This document shows positions 35,988 through 43,029 of a stretch of 64,000 nucleotides of DNA, piece after piece. The DNA comes from Gallalistipes aquisgranensis. GTDB lineage: Bacteria > Bacteroidota > Bacteroidia > Bacteroidales > Rikenellaceae. The first letter of the stretch is position 1. Each line of letters starts with the position of its first letter. The notes under the pieces were generated by a model, which ran no database searches, was not told the origin of the DNA, and was given only the letters and a program-made list of their open reading frames with translations. Both the position numbers and the translations under genes were made by a program. Location of the stretch: assembly GCF_014982715.1 (NCBI RefSeq), contig NZ_JADCJY010000001.1, forward strand, positions 1,984,001 through 2,048,000, in the 5' to 3' direction.

Positions 35988-37601
35988 ATGAAGAAAACGA
36001 TTCTGTGGGCGGCACTCGCCCTGTTCATTCCGGCCCTGCTGCGGGCCGGAGAGAAACCGACCCGGCACACATTCGACGTAGTGGTTTACGGAGGCACCTC
36101 CTCCGGTGTCATCGCGGCCTGCGCCGCCGCCCGCGAAGGGGCGAAGGTGGCCCTGCTGGAAGAGACCCGTCACCTGGGCGGCATGACCAGCAGCGGGCTG
36201 GGCAATGTGGACAAAGGAAAGGAGACCACGATCGGGGGCTACGCCCGGGAGTTTTTCATCCGCGTGGGGGACCATTACGGCATGGGAGGAAAACCCTGCT
36301 GGAAGATGGAGCCTTCCGTGGCCGAAAACACGTTCGTCGCCATGGCGAAGGAGGCGGGCGTGCAGATCTTCTACGGAGCCCGTCTGCTGGAGAAGAAGGG
36401 CGTGGAGTGCAAGGGCGGTAAAATCCGCCGCATCGTCATGGAAAACGGCGACAGCTTCACGGCCCCGGTCTTCATAGACGCCACGTACGAGGGCGACCTG
36501 ATGGCCTGGGCCGGCGTATCCTACACCGTGGGCCGGGAAAGCATGAAGGAGTACGGCGAACCAGGAGCGGGCGTACGTACCCGCACGGACCTGCCGGTGC
36601 GGAAAGTGGGGGCCAAGCGGATCGCCCAGATGAGGGAAGAGTACAGGAACTTCCCCTACGACTACTATTTCGGGGAGGCGGGCGAACCGGGCGAAGCGGA
36701 CAACAAGGTGCAGGCCTATTGTTTCCGCCTCACGCTGACCAACCGTCCGGAGAACCGCGTGCCTTTCACCAAACCCGACAACTACGATCCCGTACGCTAC
36801 AAGGGAACGCTCGACCGGGTGCTGAAGACGAACGTAACCAGGCTGGACGGCGTGTACACCTTCTACCACATGCCCAACGGCAAGACTGACATCAACCACA
36901 TGGACCTGAGCAACGTGTCGTGGGGGTATCCGGACGGCAGCTATGCCGAGCGGCAGAAGATATGGCAGTACCACAAGGACTACCAGATGGGGGCGCTGTG
37001 GTTCTTCACCCACGACCCGCGCGTGCCCGAAGCGCTCCGCCGGGAGGCCTCGACCTGGGGCTTCGCCAAGGACGAGTTCGCGGACAACGGCCACTGGCCG
37101 CGTACGCTCTACATCCGGGAGGGCCGCCGCATGAAGGGGGCCTACGTGATGCGGCAGCAGGATGCCTGGGAAAACGCGACGAAGGAGGATGCGGTCGGCA
37201 TGGGCTCCTACTTCATGGATTGCCACAACGTGCAGCGGACGATCACGCCCGACGGCCGGCTGATCGTCGAAGGGAACATGGGGATTCCCGTTGAGGGCGT
37301 ACAGGGCAAATTCTCCCACCAGCCCATGAAACCCTACCAGATTCCCTACCGGAGCCTCACGCCGAAAGAGGAGGAGTGCGAAAACCTGCTGGTGACGATC
37401 TGCCTCTCGGCCTCGCACGTGATTTACGGATCGCTGCGCATGGAGCCCGTCTATATGATTGCCGGACACGCGGCCGGCGTGGCGGCAGCACAAGCGGCCA
37501 GGGAGAAAACCGCCGTGCAGCGGATAGACGTCCCCGGCCTGCAGGCCCGGCTGAAAGTGCAGGGCCAGGTGTTCGAATACACCGACCCGAAAAAGAAATA
37601 G
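35988..37601 (+). CDS. Secreted FAD-dependent oxidoreductase (PF12831 type)
   Basis: Encodes 537 residues with a signal peptide (core ILWAALALFIPALLRAG). The FAD-binding motif is DVVVYGGTSSGVIAACAAA, followed by LEETRHLGGMTSSGLGN and FIDATYEGDLMAWAG. The C-terminal part has VTICLSASHVIYGSLRMEP and AGHAAGVAAAQAA, characteristic of the FAD_oxidored/xanthan-lyase-like group often found in polysaccharide-utilisation regions of Bacteroidota. The substrate is unknown. Its position divergent from two GH28 genes suggests a role in sugar or uronic-acid oxidation, which is inference. A large palindrome follows its stop. Confidence 0.85.
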   Translation: MKKTILWAALALFIPALLRAGEKPTRHTFDVVVYGGTSSGVIAACAAAREGAKVALLEETRHLGGMTSSGLGNVDKGKETTIGGYAREFFIRVGDHYGMGGKPCWKMEPSVAENTFVAMAKEAGVQIFYGARLLEKKGVECKGGKIRRIVMENGDSFTAPVFIDATYEGDLMAWAGVSYTVGRESMKEYGEPGAGVRTRTDLPVRKVGAKRIAQMREEYRNFPYDYYFGEAGEPGEADNKVQAYCFRLTLTNRPENRVPFTKPDNYDPVRYKGTLDRVLKTNVTRLDGVYTFYHMPNGKTDINHMDLSNVSWGYPDGSYAERQKIWQYHKDYQMGALWFFTHDPRVPEALRREASTWGFAKDEFADNGHWPRTLYIREGRRMKGAYVMRQQDAWENATKEDAVGMGSYFMDCHNVQRTITPDGRLIVEGNMGIPVEGVQGKFSHQPMKPYQIPYRSLTPKEEECENLLVTICLSASHVIYGSLRMEPVYMIAGHAAGVAAAQAAREKTAVQRIDVPGLQARLKVQGQVFEYTDPKKK

Positions 37602-37612
37602 GAACGGAACAT

Positions 37613-37660
37613 CCGGATAGACGAAGGAGGGGGCAGCTGCCCCCTCCTTCGTCTATCCGG
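37613..37660. terminator. Perfect 48-bp palindrome after the FAD oxidoreductase
   Basis: Positions 37613-37636 are perfectly complementary to 37637-37660, with arms running from CCGGATAGACGAAGG to GGGGCAG and no spacer between them. It lies between the convergent FAD oxidoreductase and the secreted hypothetical gene. It probably acts as a bidirectional terminator, although only CCCCCTTTT follows it. A spacerless perfect palindrome of this size is unusual. Confidence 0.7.
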
Positions 37661-37728
37661 CCCCCTTTTGCCCTGCCGGCCCGTTTCTCCGGGGCGGCAA
37701 TGTCCAAACGCGCCGTACGGCTACGGGA

Positions 37729-38727
37729 CTATTCGTCCTCGTGCCACGACTCCACGCCCCGGATCGTCCGGTGCCTGGGATCGAAATAATATGTATGCTG
37801 GTATTCCAACAGGAACGGACACGGCCGGCCGGCCCAAAGAATCGTCTCCACCTTCACGGACGACAGCACCCGCTTCAACTCCCTCACATAGGGGTCGTCC
37901 GTCTGCGCGATCCGCCTCTCCATCGAATCGATCCGCTCCCTGTACCGCCGGTCCTCTTTCTCCCATCTCGCCACAGCCTCTGCCGAACAGTTCCGGATGC
38001 TCGGCCGCATGAATCTCCAGACCATTTCCAGGTTTCTCTTGTCATATTCCGTCTCGGTCAGCACCGCATTGGACAGGTCGTCGCCGACGTAGAAACAAAT
38101 TTTGACGGATTTGCTTTCGGTCATCTCGGGCGTCCACCGGAAACGTTTCCGTATCCGCTTCACCAGTTGGGGCAGGACGGAACCCGTGTCCAGACTGTCA
38201 CGGTTCCATATACGGATAAATCCCCTGCGGCCGGCCGCCGTAAGCGTCGAATAATCCTTCTCCTCCGCGGTCGCCACCACTCCGCCCCGCACCGGCCACG
38301 ACCGCTCCCGTTCACAGATATGCCCCAAACTGTGCCAATAACTTTCATAAACATGGCGTCCGTACTGCGCATACAGCGTATCGGTGTACCAGTCGGCCCA
38401 CACGCGCCCGTCCCGGCACTTCGGTCCGAAATGATCCGACAGGTCGAGAAGTTTCTCGTCGCACCATATCTCCGTCAGGTAGAGGCTGTCGTTCTCGATC
38501 AGCCAGGTGGCTACATAGCCCCGATAACAGGCCGTAGAACCGCCGACCCTCCTTTTGGCCATCTTCTCGATAGTCAGGTTCTGCTGTGCAAAATAACGAC
38601 CCAGAGGTTCGTCGCACAACTCCATCGTATCGCCTTTCACGACGAGCTGATCTTTCACCTGCGGAGTGGACAGTGCCCCGTACCCGCCGAACGACAACAA
38701 TATCGACAAAAGAATCGCTTTTTTCAT
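37729..38727 (-). CDS. Secreted hypothetical protein
   Basis: Encodes 332 residues with an apparent signal peptide (MKKAILLSILLSFGGYGALS). The rest is soluble and rich in R, D, E and W, with eight or so cysteines including TACYRGYV, EIWCDEK and KICFYVGDD. No known domain is recognised. A TATATTTG box (38753-38760, minus) lies 25 bp before the ATG, so it has its own promoter. Its neighbours give no hint beyond its lying next to the integration site of the mobile element. Confidence 0.7.
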   Translation of the reverse strand: MKKAILLSILLSFGGYGALSTPQVKDQLVVKGDTMELCDEPLGRYFAQQNLTIEKMAKRRVGGSTACYRGYVATWLIENDSLYLTEIWCDEKLLDLSDHFGPKCRDGRVWADWYTDTLYAQYGRHVYESYWHSLGHICERERSWPVRGGVVATAEEKDYSTLTAAGRRGFIRIWNRDSLDTGSVLPQLVKRIRKRFRWTPEMTESKSVKICFYVGDDLSNAVLTETEYDKRNLEMVWRFMRPSIRNCSAEAVARWEKEDRRYRERIDSMERRIAQTDDPYVRELKRVLSSVKVETILWAGRPCPFLLEYQHTYYFDPRHRTIRGVESWHEDE

Positions 38728-39028
38728 AATCGCATTCTGTTACGGTCGGTAACAAATATAAAAAATTCCGACAAAAAAACAGTGTTTCCCGGGGCCGTAG
38801 TTCGTCATGCGAACGCACACGCGCTCTCCGAATACGGGACACCCCGCCGGACGACAGAACCCGTATTCCTGCTCCGGAGTCCGCTTCAACCGCTGCCGTT
38901 CCCTCCGTCCATCCGTTCCGGCCAGCCCCCCCCCCGTACGCCGCCCGGCAACACGTTCCTGCAACACAACCGACAGATTATTTTGCAGATTCGGAATAAT
39001 TACGCTAATTTTGAGCCCTGACAAAAAC
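38728..39028. other. Intergenic region with two divergent promoters
   Basis: No gene is supported in this 301-bp gap. The left part holds the TATATTTG box (38753-38760, minus) of the secreted hypothetical gene. The right part holds a strong tRNA-type promoter, TTG (38982-38984), 20 nt, TAATTTTG (39005-39012), reading into the tRNA-Arg remnant at 39029. The middle is GC-rich chromosomal sequence with no clear feature. Confidence 0.6.
38982..39012 (+). promoter_or_regulatory. Promoter of the left tRNA-Arg copy
   Basis: TTG-N20-TAATTTTG. The stretch from here to the tRNA start is nearly identical to the promoter of the intact tRNA-Arg at 48321-48351, including the block TTGCAGATTCGGAATAATT. Confidence 0.7.
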
Positions 39029-39078
39029 GGTTCCGTAGCTCAGTTGGATAGAGCAACAGCCTTCTAAGCTGTGGGTCG
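39029..39078 (+). repeat. Left 50-bp direct repeat (attL core)
   Basis: Identical to 48366-48415. It spans the tRNA-Arg acceptor 5' strand, D-arm, anticodon arm and variable region. Confidence 0.8.
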
Positions 39079-39102
39079 AGCGTTCGAATCGCCCGAGAAT
39101 GC
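39029..39102 (+). pseudogene. tRNA-Arg(TCT) remnant at the left element end (attL)
   Basis: The first 50 bases are identical to the intact tRNA-Arg(TCT) at 48366. Beyond that the T-arm has a mismatch (GAGCG against CGCCC) and the acceptor 3' strand reads GAGAATG instead of CGGAATC, so at least three of seven acceptor pairs are lost. It still has a good promoter, but the transcript should not fold or mature as a tRNA. The 3' part presumably came from the element when it integrated. Confidence 0.75.
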
Positions 39103-39173
39103 AACCTGCAATCGTCTGTAAATATAGCAATTACAATCACGACTTTTTCTCGTTTCTCTTTTCTGAAAATTTT

Positions 39174-39194
39174 GGTTTACACACTGGTTTACAC
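39174..39194 (+). promoter_or_regulatory. Putative integrase arm-type sites, left end
   Basis: Two direct copies of GGTTTACAC at 39174-39182 and 39186-39194, start-to-start 12 bp. The same pair with the same spacing and orientation occurs at the other end of the element (48135-48155). Arm-site function is inferred from this symmetry and from proximity to the att cores. Confidence 0.55.
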
Positions 39195-39334
39195 TCTTTG
39201 TGTGAATCGAAGTGTTGGTTAATAAATCAGTTAATTATTTGGTATTATAAATTGCTTGTTGTGCTGTCGGCCGTAGCGTGACTGTACACACATATCTGTA
39301 TAAGTATAACTCCATAGAAAGCTATTAAACAAAG

Positions 39335-39388
39335 AGGACAAACATTTGCAAGGGGTCTTAAATAAACCCCTTTGCAAAAGTCTGTCCT
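39335..39388 (-). terminator. Hairpin of the AGGACAAAC family, copy a
   Basis: On the minus strand AGGACAGACTTTTGCAAAGGGG pairs with CCCCTTGCAAATGTTTGTCCT around an 11-nt loop and is followed by CTTTGTTT. It lies 23 bp after the macro-like gene and probably terminates it. Its arms are homologous to those of the hairpin at 40552-40605. Confidence 0.65.
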
Positions 39389-39410
39389 TTTCTGATAGTT
39401 GTCAGTTTTG

Positions 39411-39794
39411 CTATCCCTCCAACACTTTCCAGAAACGTTCGGGTAGGTAGATGTTCTCCACCTCCATTGCTTGCTTGAATAGAGGTGCAATCTCTTCGAC
39501 TCGAAAGCCTGCTATTCCACAACCGATCTCCGTTACCAGAAATTTCAGTTGCGGATTTCGTTTGGCAAACTCGATAAATTCATCCACGTATGGCTTAATG
39601 GTCTCCACACCGCCCTGCATGGTGGGTATTCCATAACTTTGACCTTGTAGTCCGACACCTTGTCCCCACACAGCACCGAATTTTTGATAAGCCAGCCGTG
39701 CTGCACCACCTCCGTGTTGTCCTGCCAGATTGCTCCCAAAAACGAAAATCTCATTAGGTTGGAGCGTAACGATATGATTGGATGCTATTCTCAT
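39411..39794 (-). CDS. Macro-domain-like, phage-associated conserved protein
   Basis: Encodes 127 residues. The sequence carries the conserved pattern EIFVFGSNLAGQHGGGAARLAYQKFGA, then GLQGQSYGIPT and FLVTEIGCGIAGFRVEEIAPLF, which I recognise from a family of small proteins common on phages and mobile elements (labelled A1S_2505-like in some annotations) and resembling macro domains. ADP-ribose or nucleotide binding is possible from the GSNLAG and GCGIAG loops but is not established. No signal peptide. It stands alone on the minus strand between two AGGACAAAC hairpins, near the left end of the element. Confidence 0.72.
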   Translation of the reverse strand: MRIASNHIVTLQPNEIFVFGSNLAGQHGGGAARLAYQKFGAVWGQGVGLQGQSYGIPTMQGGVETIKPYVDEFIEFAKRNPQLKFLVTEIGCGIAGFRVEEIAPLFKQAMEVENIYLPERFWKVLEG

Positions 39795-39824
39795 AACGGG
39801 TCTGTTTCTTCAAAAATAGGAAAA

Positions 39825-39863
39825 AGGACAAACATAGAAAAGAGTCTAAATAAACTCTTTTTT
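39825..39863 (+). terminator. Hairpin of the AGGACAAAC family, copy b
   Basis: AGGACAAAC (39825-39833) is followed by an 8-bp stem, AAAAGAGT (39838-39845) with ACTCTTTT (39854-39861), and more T residues. It resembles a shortened form of copies a and c. On the plus strand it would terminate transcription antisense to the macro-like gene. Confidence 0.5.
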
Positions 39864-40016
39864 AATTAACTACTTAGCCCTATTTTTATATAAAAATTGA
39901 ATTATGAATCATAATAATTCTGGAAATTATCAGTACCCCTATTGTTTGATACGAATATCATCAAAATAGTATATTATTGTGATTTGATTACTATGTGAAT
40001 ATAAATAAAAAATACA

Positions 40017-40024
40017 TATATTTG
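40017..40024 (+). promoter_or_regulatory. -7 box of the secreted-protein gene
   Basis: TATATTTG fits consensus and lies 38 bp before the ATG at 40063. A TTG at the ideal distance is not seen. Confidence 0.5.
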
Positions 40025-40062
40025 ATTAATAAACTGACATGAACTTATAACAAAAACTAATT

Positions 40063-40533
40063 ATGAAAAAATTACCTTTCATTGTCTTTTTCCTTATTGG
40101 CTCATTATACATATATGGGCAAGGTTCTGATTCTTTAAAAGTTGATATAAAACCGCTAACTGAGATTCAGCGCGATAGTTTGTTAACAAGCATAGAAAAA
40201 AATGTCTCGGATATTACAAATGATGCTTTCTGGAAAAATCAAATTGGTAGATACAAAGTATATAGGACAACGAATATCTATATTTCGCTAAAATTAGATA
40301 CTTGCACGGGATGTGTAACAATGCTTCAAATTGGGATAGACAAGGATTCTGATCGAATGGAATGTTCTGTTTGTAATGCGATTAATTCCGATTCTGACGT
40401 AATTGGCAGATATGAATTGTATCCAACAGGGAATAATTATAATTTTATTCTTATTGATACTATATTTGGCTGGGCATATCAAGTACAGTGGAGTACTCAA
40501 CGCGAAGAATGTGGTAGATGGAGAATTTGGTAA
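40063..40533 (+). CDS. Small secreted hypothetical protein
   Basis: Encodes 156 residues with a signal peptide (core LPFIVFFLIGSLYIYG). The mature part is AT-rich in coding, polar, and carries pairs of cysteines (CTGC and CSVC) that could form disulphides. No family is recognised. It is the only plus-strand gene in the left half of the element and has its own -7 box and a bidirectional terminator after it. Confidence 0.65.
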   Translation: MKKLPFIVFFLIGSLYIYGQGSDSLKVDIKPLTEIQRDSLLTSIEKNVSDITNDAFWKNQIGRYKVYRTTNIYISLKLDTCTGCVTMLQIGIDKDSDRMECSVCNAINSDSDVIGRYELYPTGNNYNFILIDTIFGWAYQVQWSTQREECGRWRIW

Positions 40534-40551
40534 TAAATTAACTTCTAAAAA

Positions 40552-40605
40552 AGGACAAACTTATGCAGAACGGTATAATCTAGACCGTCTGCACAAGTCT
40601 GTCCT
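40552..40605. terminator. Hairpin of the AGGACAAAC family, copy c
   Basis: AGGACAAACTTATGCAGAACGG pairs with CCGTCTGCACAAGTCTGTCCT around a short AT-rich loop. It lies between the converging secreted-protein gene and the lipoprotein pair, so it can terminate both. Its arms are homologous to copy a. Confidence 0.65.
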
Positions 40606-40621
40606 TTAATAGTTAAGAACT

Positions 40622-41083
40622 CTATTTTATCCGTTTGTAAAAGTGGGTTCCTGTCGCTACGTAGGTGTCAGTTTTTTCCTGATAAAATAACACTAATTGA
40701 TCGGCCGTGTTATTTTTGATTTCACAAACAAAATCGAGATTATTATCAACTTTATGCTTTACTGTCAAAGTATTGTTAGAGATTGAGTAGGTAAAGCGAT
40801 TATCGACTTTAGGCTCTCTGTTATCGGCATAAGTCGTCCATATGCATGTTCCATCACCATTAAAAGTGTAAGACCAATAATAACCATATTCTTGTCCATT
40901 AAAAGAGAGAGGGTAATCGTTTGAAGCACTTGTGTGTGTTCCATCGTTATAAACAATAGATCCTCCGTCACGAGTGATTTGCCATGTTCCAATTATAGAT
41001 ACTTCTTTGCTATCCTCATCTTTGGAACAAGAATATAAGGCAACGACCATTAATATGGTCAAGAACGAGAGTATTCTTTTCAT
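40622..41083 (-). CDS. Lipocalin-like lipoprotein, tandem copy 2
   Basis: Encodes 153 residues. The signal peptide ends in a lipobox at ALYSC, so the protein is a lipoprotein. The mature part (SIIGTWQITRDGG, then GYYWSYTFNGDGTC, FTYSISNNTLTV and the end THFYKRIK) matches small lipocalin-like envelope proteins of Bacteroidota. It is a diverged tandem duplicate of the gene just upstream, to which it is joined by 9 bp. Function unknown. Confidence 0.72.
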   Translation of the reverse strand: MKRILSFLTILMVVALYSCSKDEDSKEVSIIGTWQITRDGGSIVYNDGTHTSASNDYPLSFNGQEYGYYWSYTFNGDGTCIWTTYADNREPKVDNRFTYSISNNTLTVKHKVDNNLDFVCEIKNNTADQLVLFYQEKTDTYVATGTHFYKRIK

Positions 41084-41092
41084 AAATGAATG

Positions 41093-41554
41093 CTATTTTA
41101 TCCGTTTGTATGTTTCTGTACCCTCAGTTGTGTAGTAATCATTTTGGATGTGGTAAAATAATATGAGTTGATCAGATGACAGTTTTTTGATTTCGTAAAT
41201 ATCCTGATCACCATATTGGCTTTGCATGATCAATTTGTTCTCGGAGATGGAATAAGTATAATATTTAGGATCATCATCTTCATCCGATATTCCGATTTCA
41301 TAAGTTTTATTTACGCACGTTCCATCATTATTGAAAGTGTATGACCAGCAAAATCCATTTTCATGTTCATCGAAAACGGGGTAGTCTTCCGACCATTGAT
41401 AATGTGGCTTTCCACTATTATCAAATTCCGTCCCTTCGGAATGTGTGATCTGCCATGTTCCGATTATTGAAGGGTTTTCGTCCTCATCTTTCGAACAGGA
41501 AGAGAAAGCAACGGCAGCCATCATCACAGCCACAAACAAGAATAGTTTTTTCAT
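41093..41554 (-). CDS. Lipocalin-like lipoprotein, tandem copy 1
   Basis: Encodes 153 residues, the same length as its neighbour. Lipobox FSSC follows the hydrophobic core MMAAVAF. Shared blocks with copy 2 are SIIGTWQIT, WSYTFNNDGTC, YSISENKL, SSDQLILFYH and ETYKRIK. It is preceded by about 260 nt containing a consensus promoter and a highly structured leader, so expression of the pair is probably controlled at the RNA level. Confidence 0.72.
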   Translation of the reverse strand: MKKLFLFVAVMMAAVAFSSCSKDEDENPSIIGTWQITHSEGTEFDNSGKPHYQWSEDYPVFDEHENGFCWSYTFNNDGTCVNKTYEIGISDEDDDPKYYTYSISENKLIMQSQYGDQDIYEIKKLSSDQLILFYHIQNDYYTTEGTETYKRIK

Positions 41555-41580
41555 GATATAAGAATAAGTTTGGTTGCCAC

Positions 41581-41771
41581 TCAGCCCCTGTATGGCGATT
41601 AATCCAAAAAAGAAAGCGCAGGGCTGAAAACTTACTTTAGTTGAACAGGTCGTAGGAAACCTAATAGCATAAAATAAGCAACAACCCCGCGCCCATATCC
41701 AGGTGGATAAGAACGCGGCAAGATGCTTGCCTACTCTCCGCTATTAATCGAATTTCCTACGTTCGTTCAAC
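41581..41771 (-). ncRNA. Highly structured leader RNA, unknown class
   Basis: Downstream of a consensus promoter on the minus strand the sequence forms nested helices: GTTGAAC/GTTCAAC (41640-41646 with 41765-41771), CGTAGGAAA/TTTCCTACG (41651-41659 with 41753-41761) and TAATAGC/GCTATTA (41662-41668 with 41740-41746). Inside are CCGCG/CGCGG (41686-41691 region with 41714-41718), TATCC/GGATA (41696-41700 with 41705-41709) and GCAAG/CTTGC (41718-41722 with 41726-41730). A further stem TCAGCCC/GGGCTGA (41581-41587 with 41621-41627) lies nearer the lipoprotein start. It may be a cis-regulatory leader or a separate small RNA. I do not recognise the class. Confidence 0.5.
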
Positions 41772-41812
41772 GAGAATAAGCTACACTTTCCGTGTTTGTC
41801 AGTATGTTACCG

Positions 41813-41842
41813 CAAAGATAACCACGCCAAACTAAAAAGCAA
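41813..41842 (-). promoter_or_regulatory. Promoter of the structured leader and lipoprotein pair
   Basis: On the minus strand TTG is followed by a 19-nt spacer and TATCTTTG (41813-41820), a consensus promoter. Transcription would start near 41806 and run through the folded region into the lipoprotein gene at 41554. Confidence 0.65.
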
Positions 41843-42040
41843 AACATCTTACCCGAAGGGGTTGTTGCAGGGTGTAAAATTGAGTGTAAAGTTCTGAAAA
41901 ATCAATATTGAAAGACAAGTATGTTATTTCCAGATTGGGGAATCATGACCGCACAGGAAGAGAATTTAAGCCAACTTCTATGCAATAACACGCCTATCGT
42001 GAAAACCGAAAGAGAGGTTACGAAGATTATGCATACATAA

Positions 42041-42112
42041 AAACAAAAATCGGGATAACGCTTTAGTGAGACATTTTGTAAATGTCGCATCCTCAGACAT
42101 TACCCCGATTTT
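42041..42112 (-). terminator. Terminator of the small minus-strand pair
   Basis: Outer arms CCCGATTTT (42104-42112) and AAAATCGGG (42046-42054), with an inner hairpin GACATT/AATGTC (42070-42075 with 42081-42086). On the minus strand it ends in TTTTTGTTTTT. Confidence 0.7.
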
Positions 42113-42133
42113 ATAAGATAGAGTATCGTGCGG

Positions 42134-42409
42134 CTATTCTTCGGCGATCTTTTGGATCACGCTGTCGAGACAGATGGCCTGCCCACTCGTTGAACGTCCC
42201 CACCAGAAACAGCCGTACTCTTCGATCACCACTTCACCCTCTTGTTGCAACCGTTCGGCCAACCACGAATCAATGAGCCACCACTCCAGTACCTCGTCCG
42301 TAAATGGATCAAGATATTCCAGAGAGATCAAATTTGCCTGTATCATCTCTTCTACGACTGTGCTTTGATTCTTCAAAACACAGTTCTCTACGATTCGTTG
42401 CGCATTCAT
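42134..42409 (-). CDS. Small hypothetical mobile-element protein
   Basis: Encodes 91 residues, acidic, with a tryptophan-rich middle (VLEWWLIDSWLAERL and YGCFWWGRST). No known domain, signal or membrane segment. The start codon overlaps the stop of the upstream gene in the sequence ATGA, so the two are translationally coupled. Similar small proteins are common on Bacteroidales mobile elements, but I cannot name the family. Confidence 0.65.
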   Translation of the reverse strand: MNAQRIVENCVLKNQSTVVEEMIQANLISLEYLDPFTDEVLEWWLIDSWLAERLQQEGEVVIEEYGCFWWGRSTSGQAICLDSVIQKIAEE

Positions 42410-42783
42410 CGGATAACCTGTTTTGAAGTACTCTTTAATAGCAAACGGTTGGTCAGACTTGCCAGGTTGTATTGCCCGAATTCATCGAGAAGTATCATGT
42501 CGTCGGCGGTTGGTTGGGCGTAACATTGTTCTACTCCGAAGAAGTCGTTCATGTAATGGTAAGGGATGAAGAGTTGGTTTCTCGTGTCATGGCCTATGAT
42601 GATCTCGGGATCGCGATAACGAACACCCTTTATTTCGATGTGCCACACAAGTGAAACAATGTTGAATTTCCCGATGCGCCCCGTCACTACTGCTTGGACT
42701 GATCTGGGGTTTAAGAGGCGTGGTTTTGGTTCTTTTAATAGGTCACACAGGATTTCTGCTGCCCGTTCATTTAATGTTCTCAT
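42406..42783 (-). CDS. Hypothetical mobile-element protein
   Basis: Encodes 125 residues. The first half has RTLNERAAEILCDLL; the middle has VSLVWHIEIKGVRYRDPEIIIGHD; and the later part has FIPYHYMNDFFGVEQCY. It vaguely resembles small DUF proteins of Bacteroides conjugative transposons, but no confident assignment is possible. It is coupled to the next gene by a 4-bp overlap. Confidence 0.65.
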   Translation of the reverse strand: MRTLNERAAEILCDLLKEPKPRLLNPRSVQAVVTGRIGKFNIVSLVWHIEIKGVRYRDPEIIIGHDTRNQLFIPYHYMNDFFGVEQCYAQPTADDMILLDEFGQYNLASLTNRLLLKSTSKQVIR

Positions 42784-43029
42784 GGTCTATATGATTTAAG
42801 TTATTCCCAACTATCTGTTGAAAAATAACTCCACATATATCCATGAACAATGACAGGAAATCATTCGGTTTTCCTCCCGATATGGGGAGGGGGATTGATA
42901 TAATGTATCTGTGTGTGCAGAATATATAATTGGACTGCTATGCTACCGACTGATGAACCGACCACGAATGATCGTGAGGCAGGCTATCGTTTTACCGTCG
43001 ATCTTAGGGGCGGTCTCTTTTACTTCGTA

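Larger units (their letters stand above)
39103..39410. other. Left-end non-coding region of the element
   Basis: No gene is supported. It contains the putative left integrase arm sites (39174-39194) and the terminator-like hairpin 39335-39388 that ends the macro-like gene. The remainder is AT-rich without further recognisable structure. Confidence 0.55.
41555..42133. other. Non-coding region with structured leader and terminator
   Basis: No gene is supported in these 579 bp. From left to right: the hairpin and multi-helix leader of the lipoprotein pair (41581-41771); its promoter (41813-41842); an 11-bp repeat complementary to part of the leader (41858-41868); a short AT-rich stretch; and the terminator of the two small minus-strand genes to the right (42041-42112). 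Confidence 0.6.

Noticed and set aside
35886-37493. Upstream extension of the second GH28 frame
   Set aside because: It runs antisense through the FAD oxidoreductase and lacks similarity; a signal peptide starts at the ATG at 35885.
39029-39102. Second functional tRNA-Arg
   Set aside because: Acceptor stem and T-arm are mispaired at several positions, so a functional cloverleaf cannot form.
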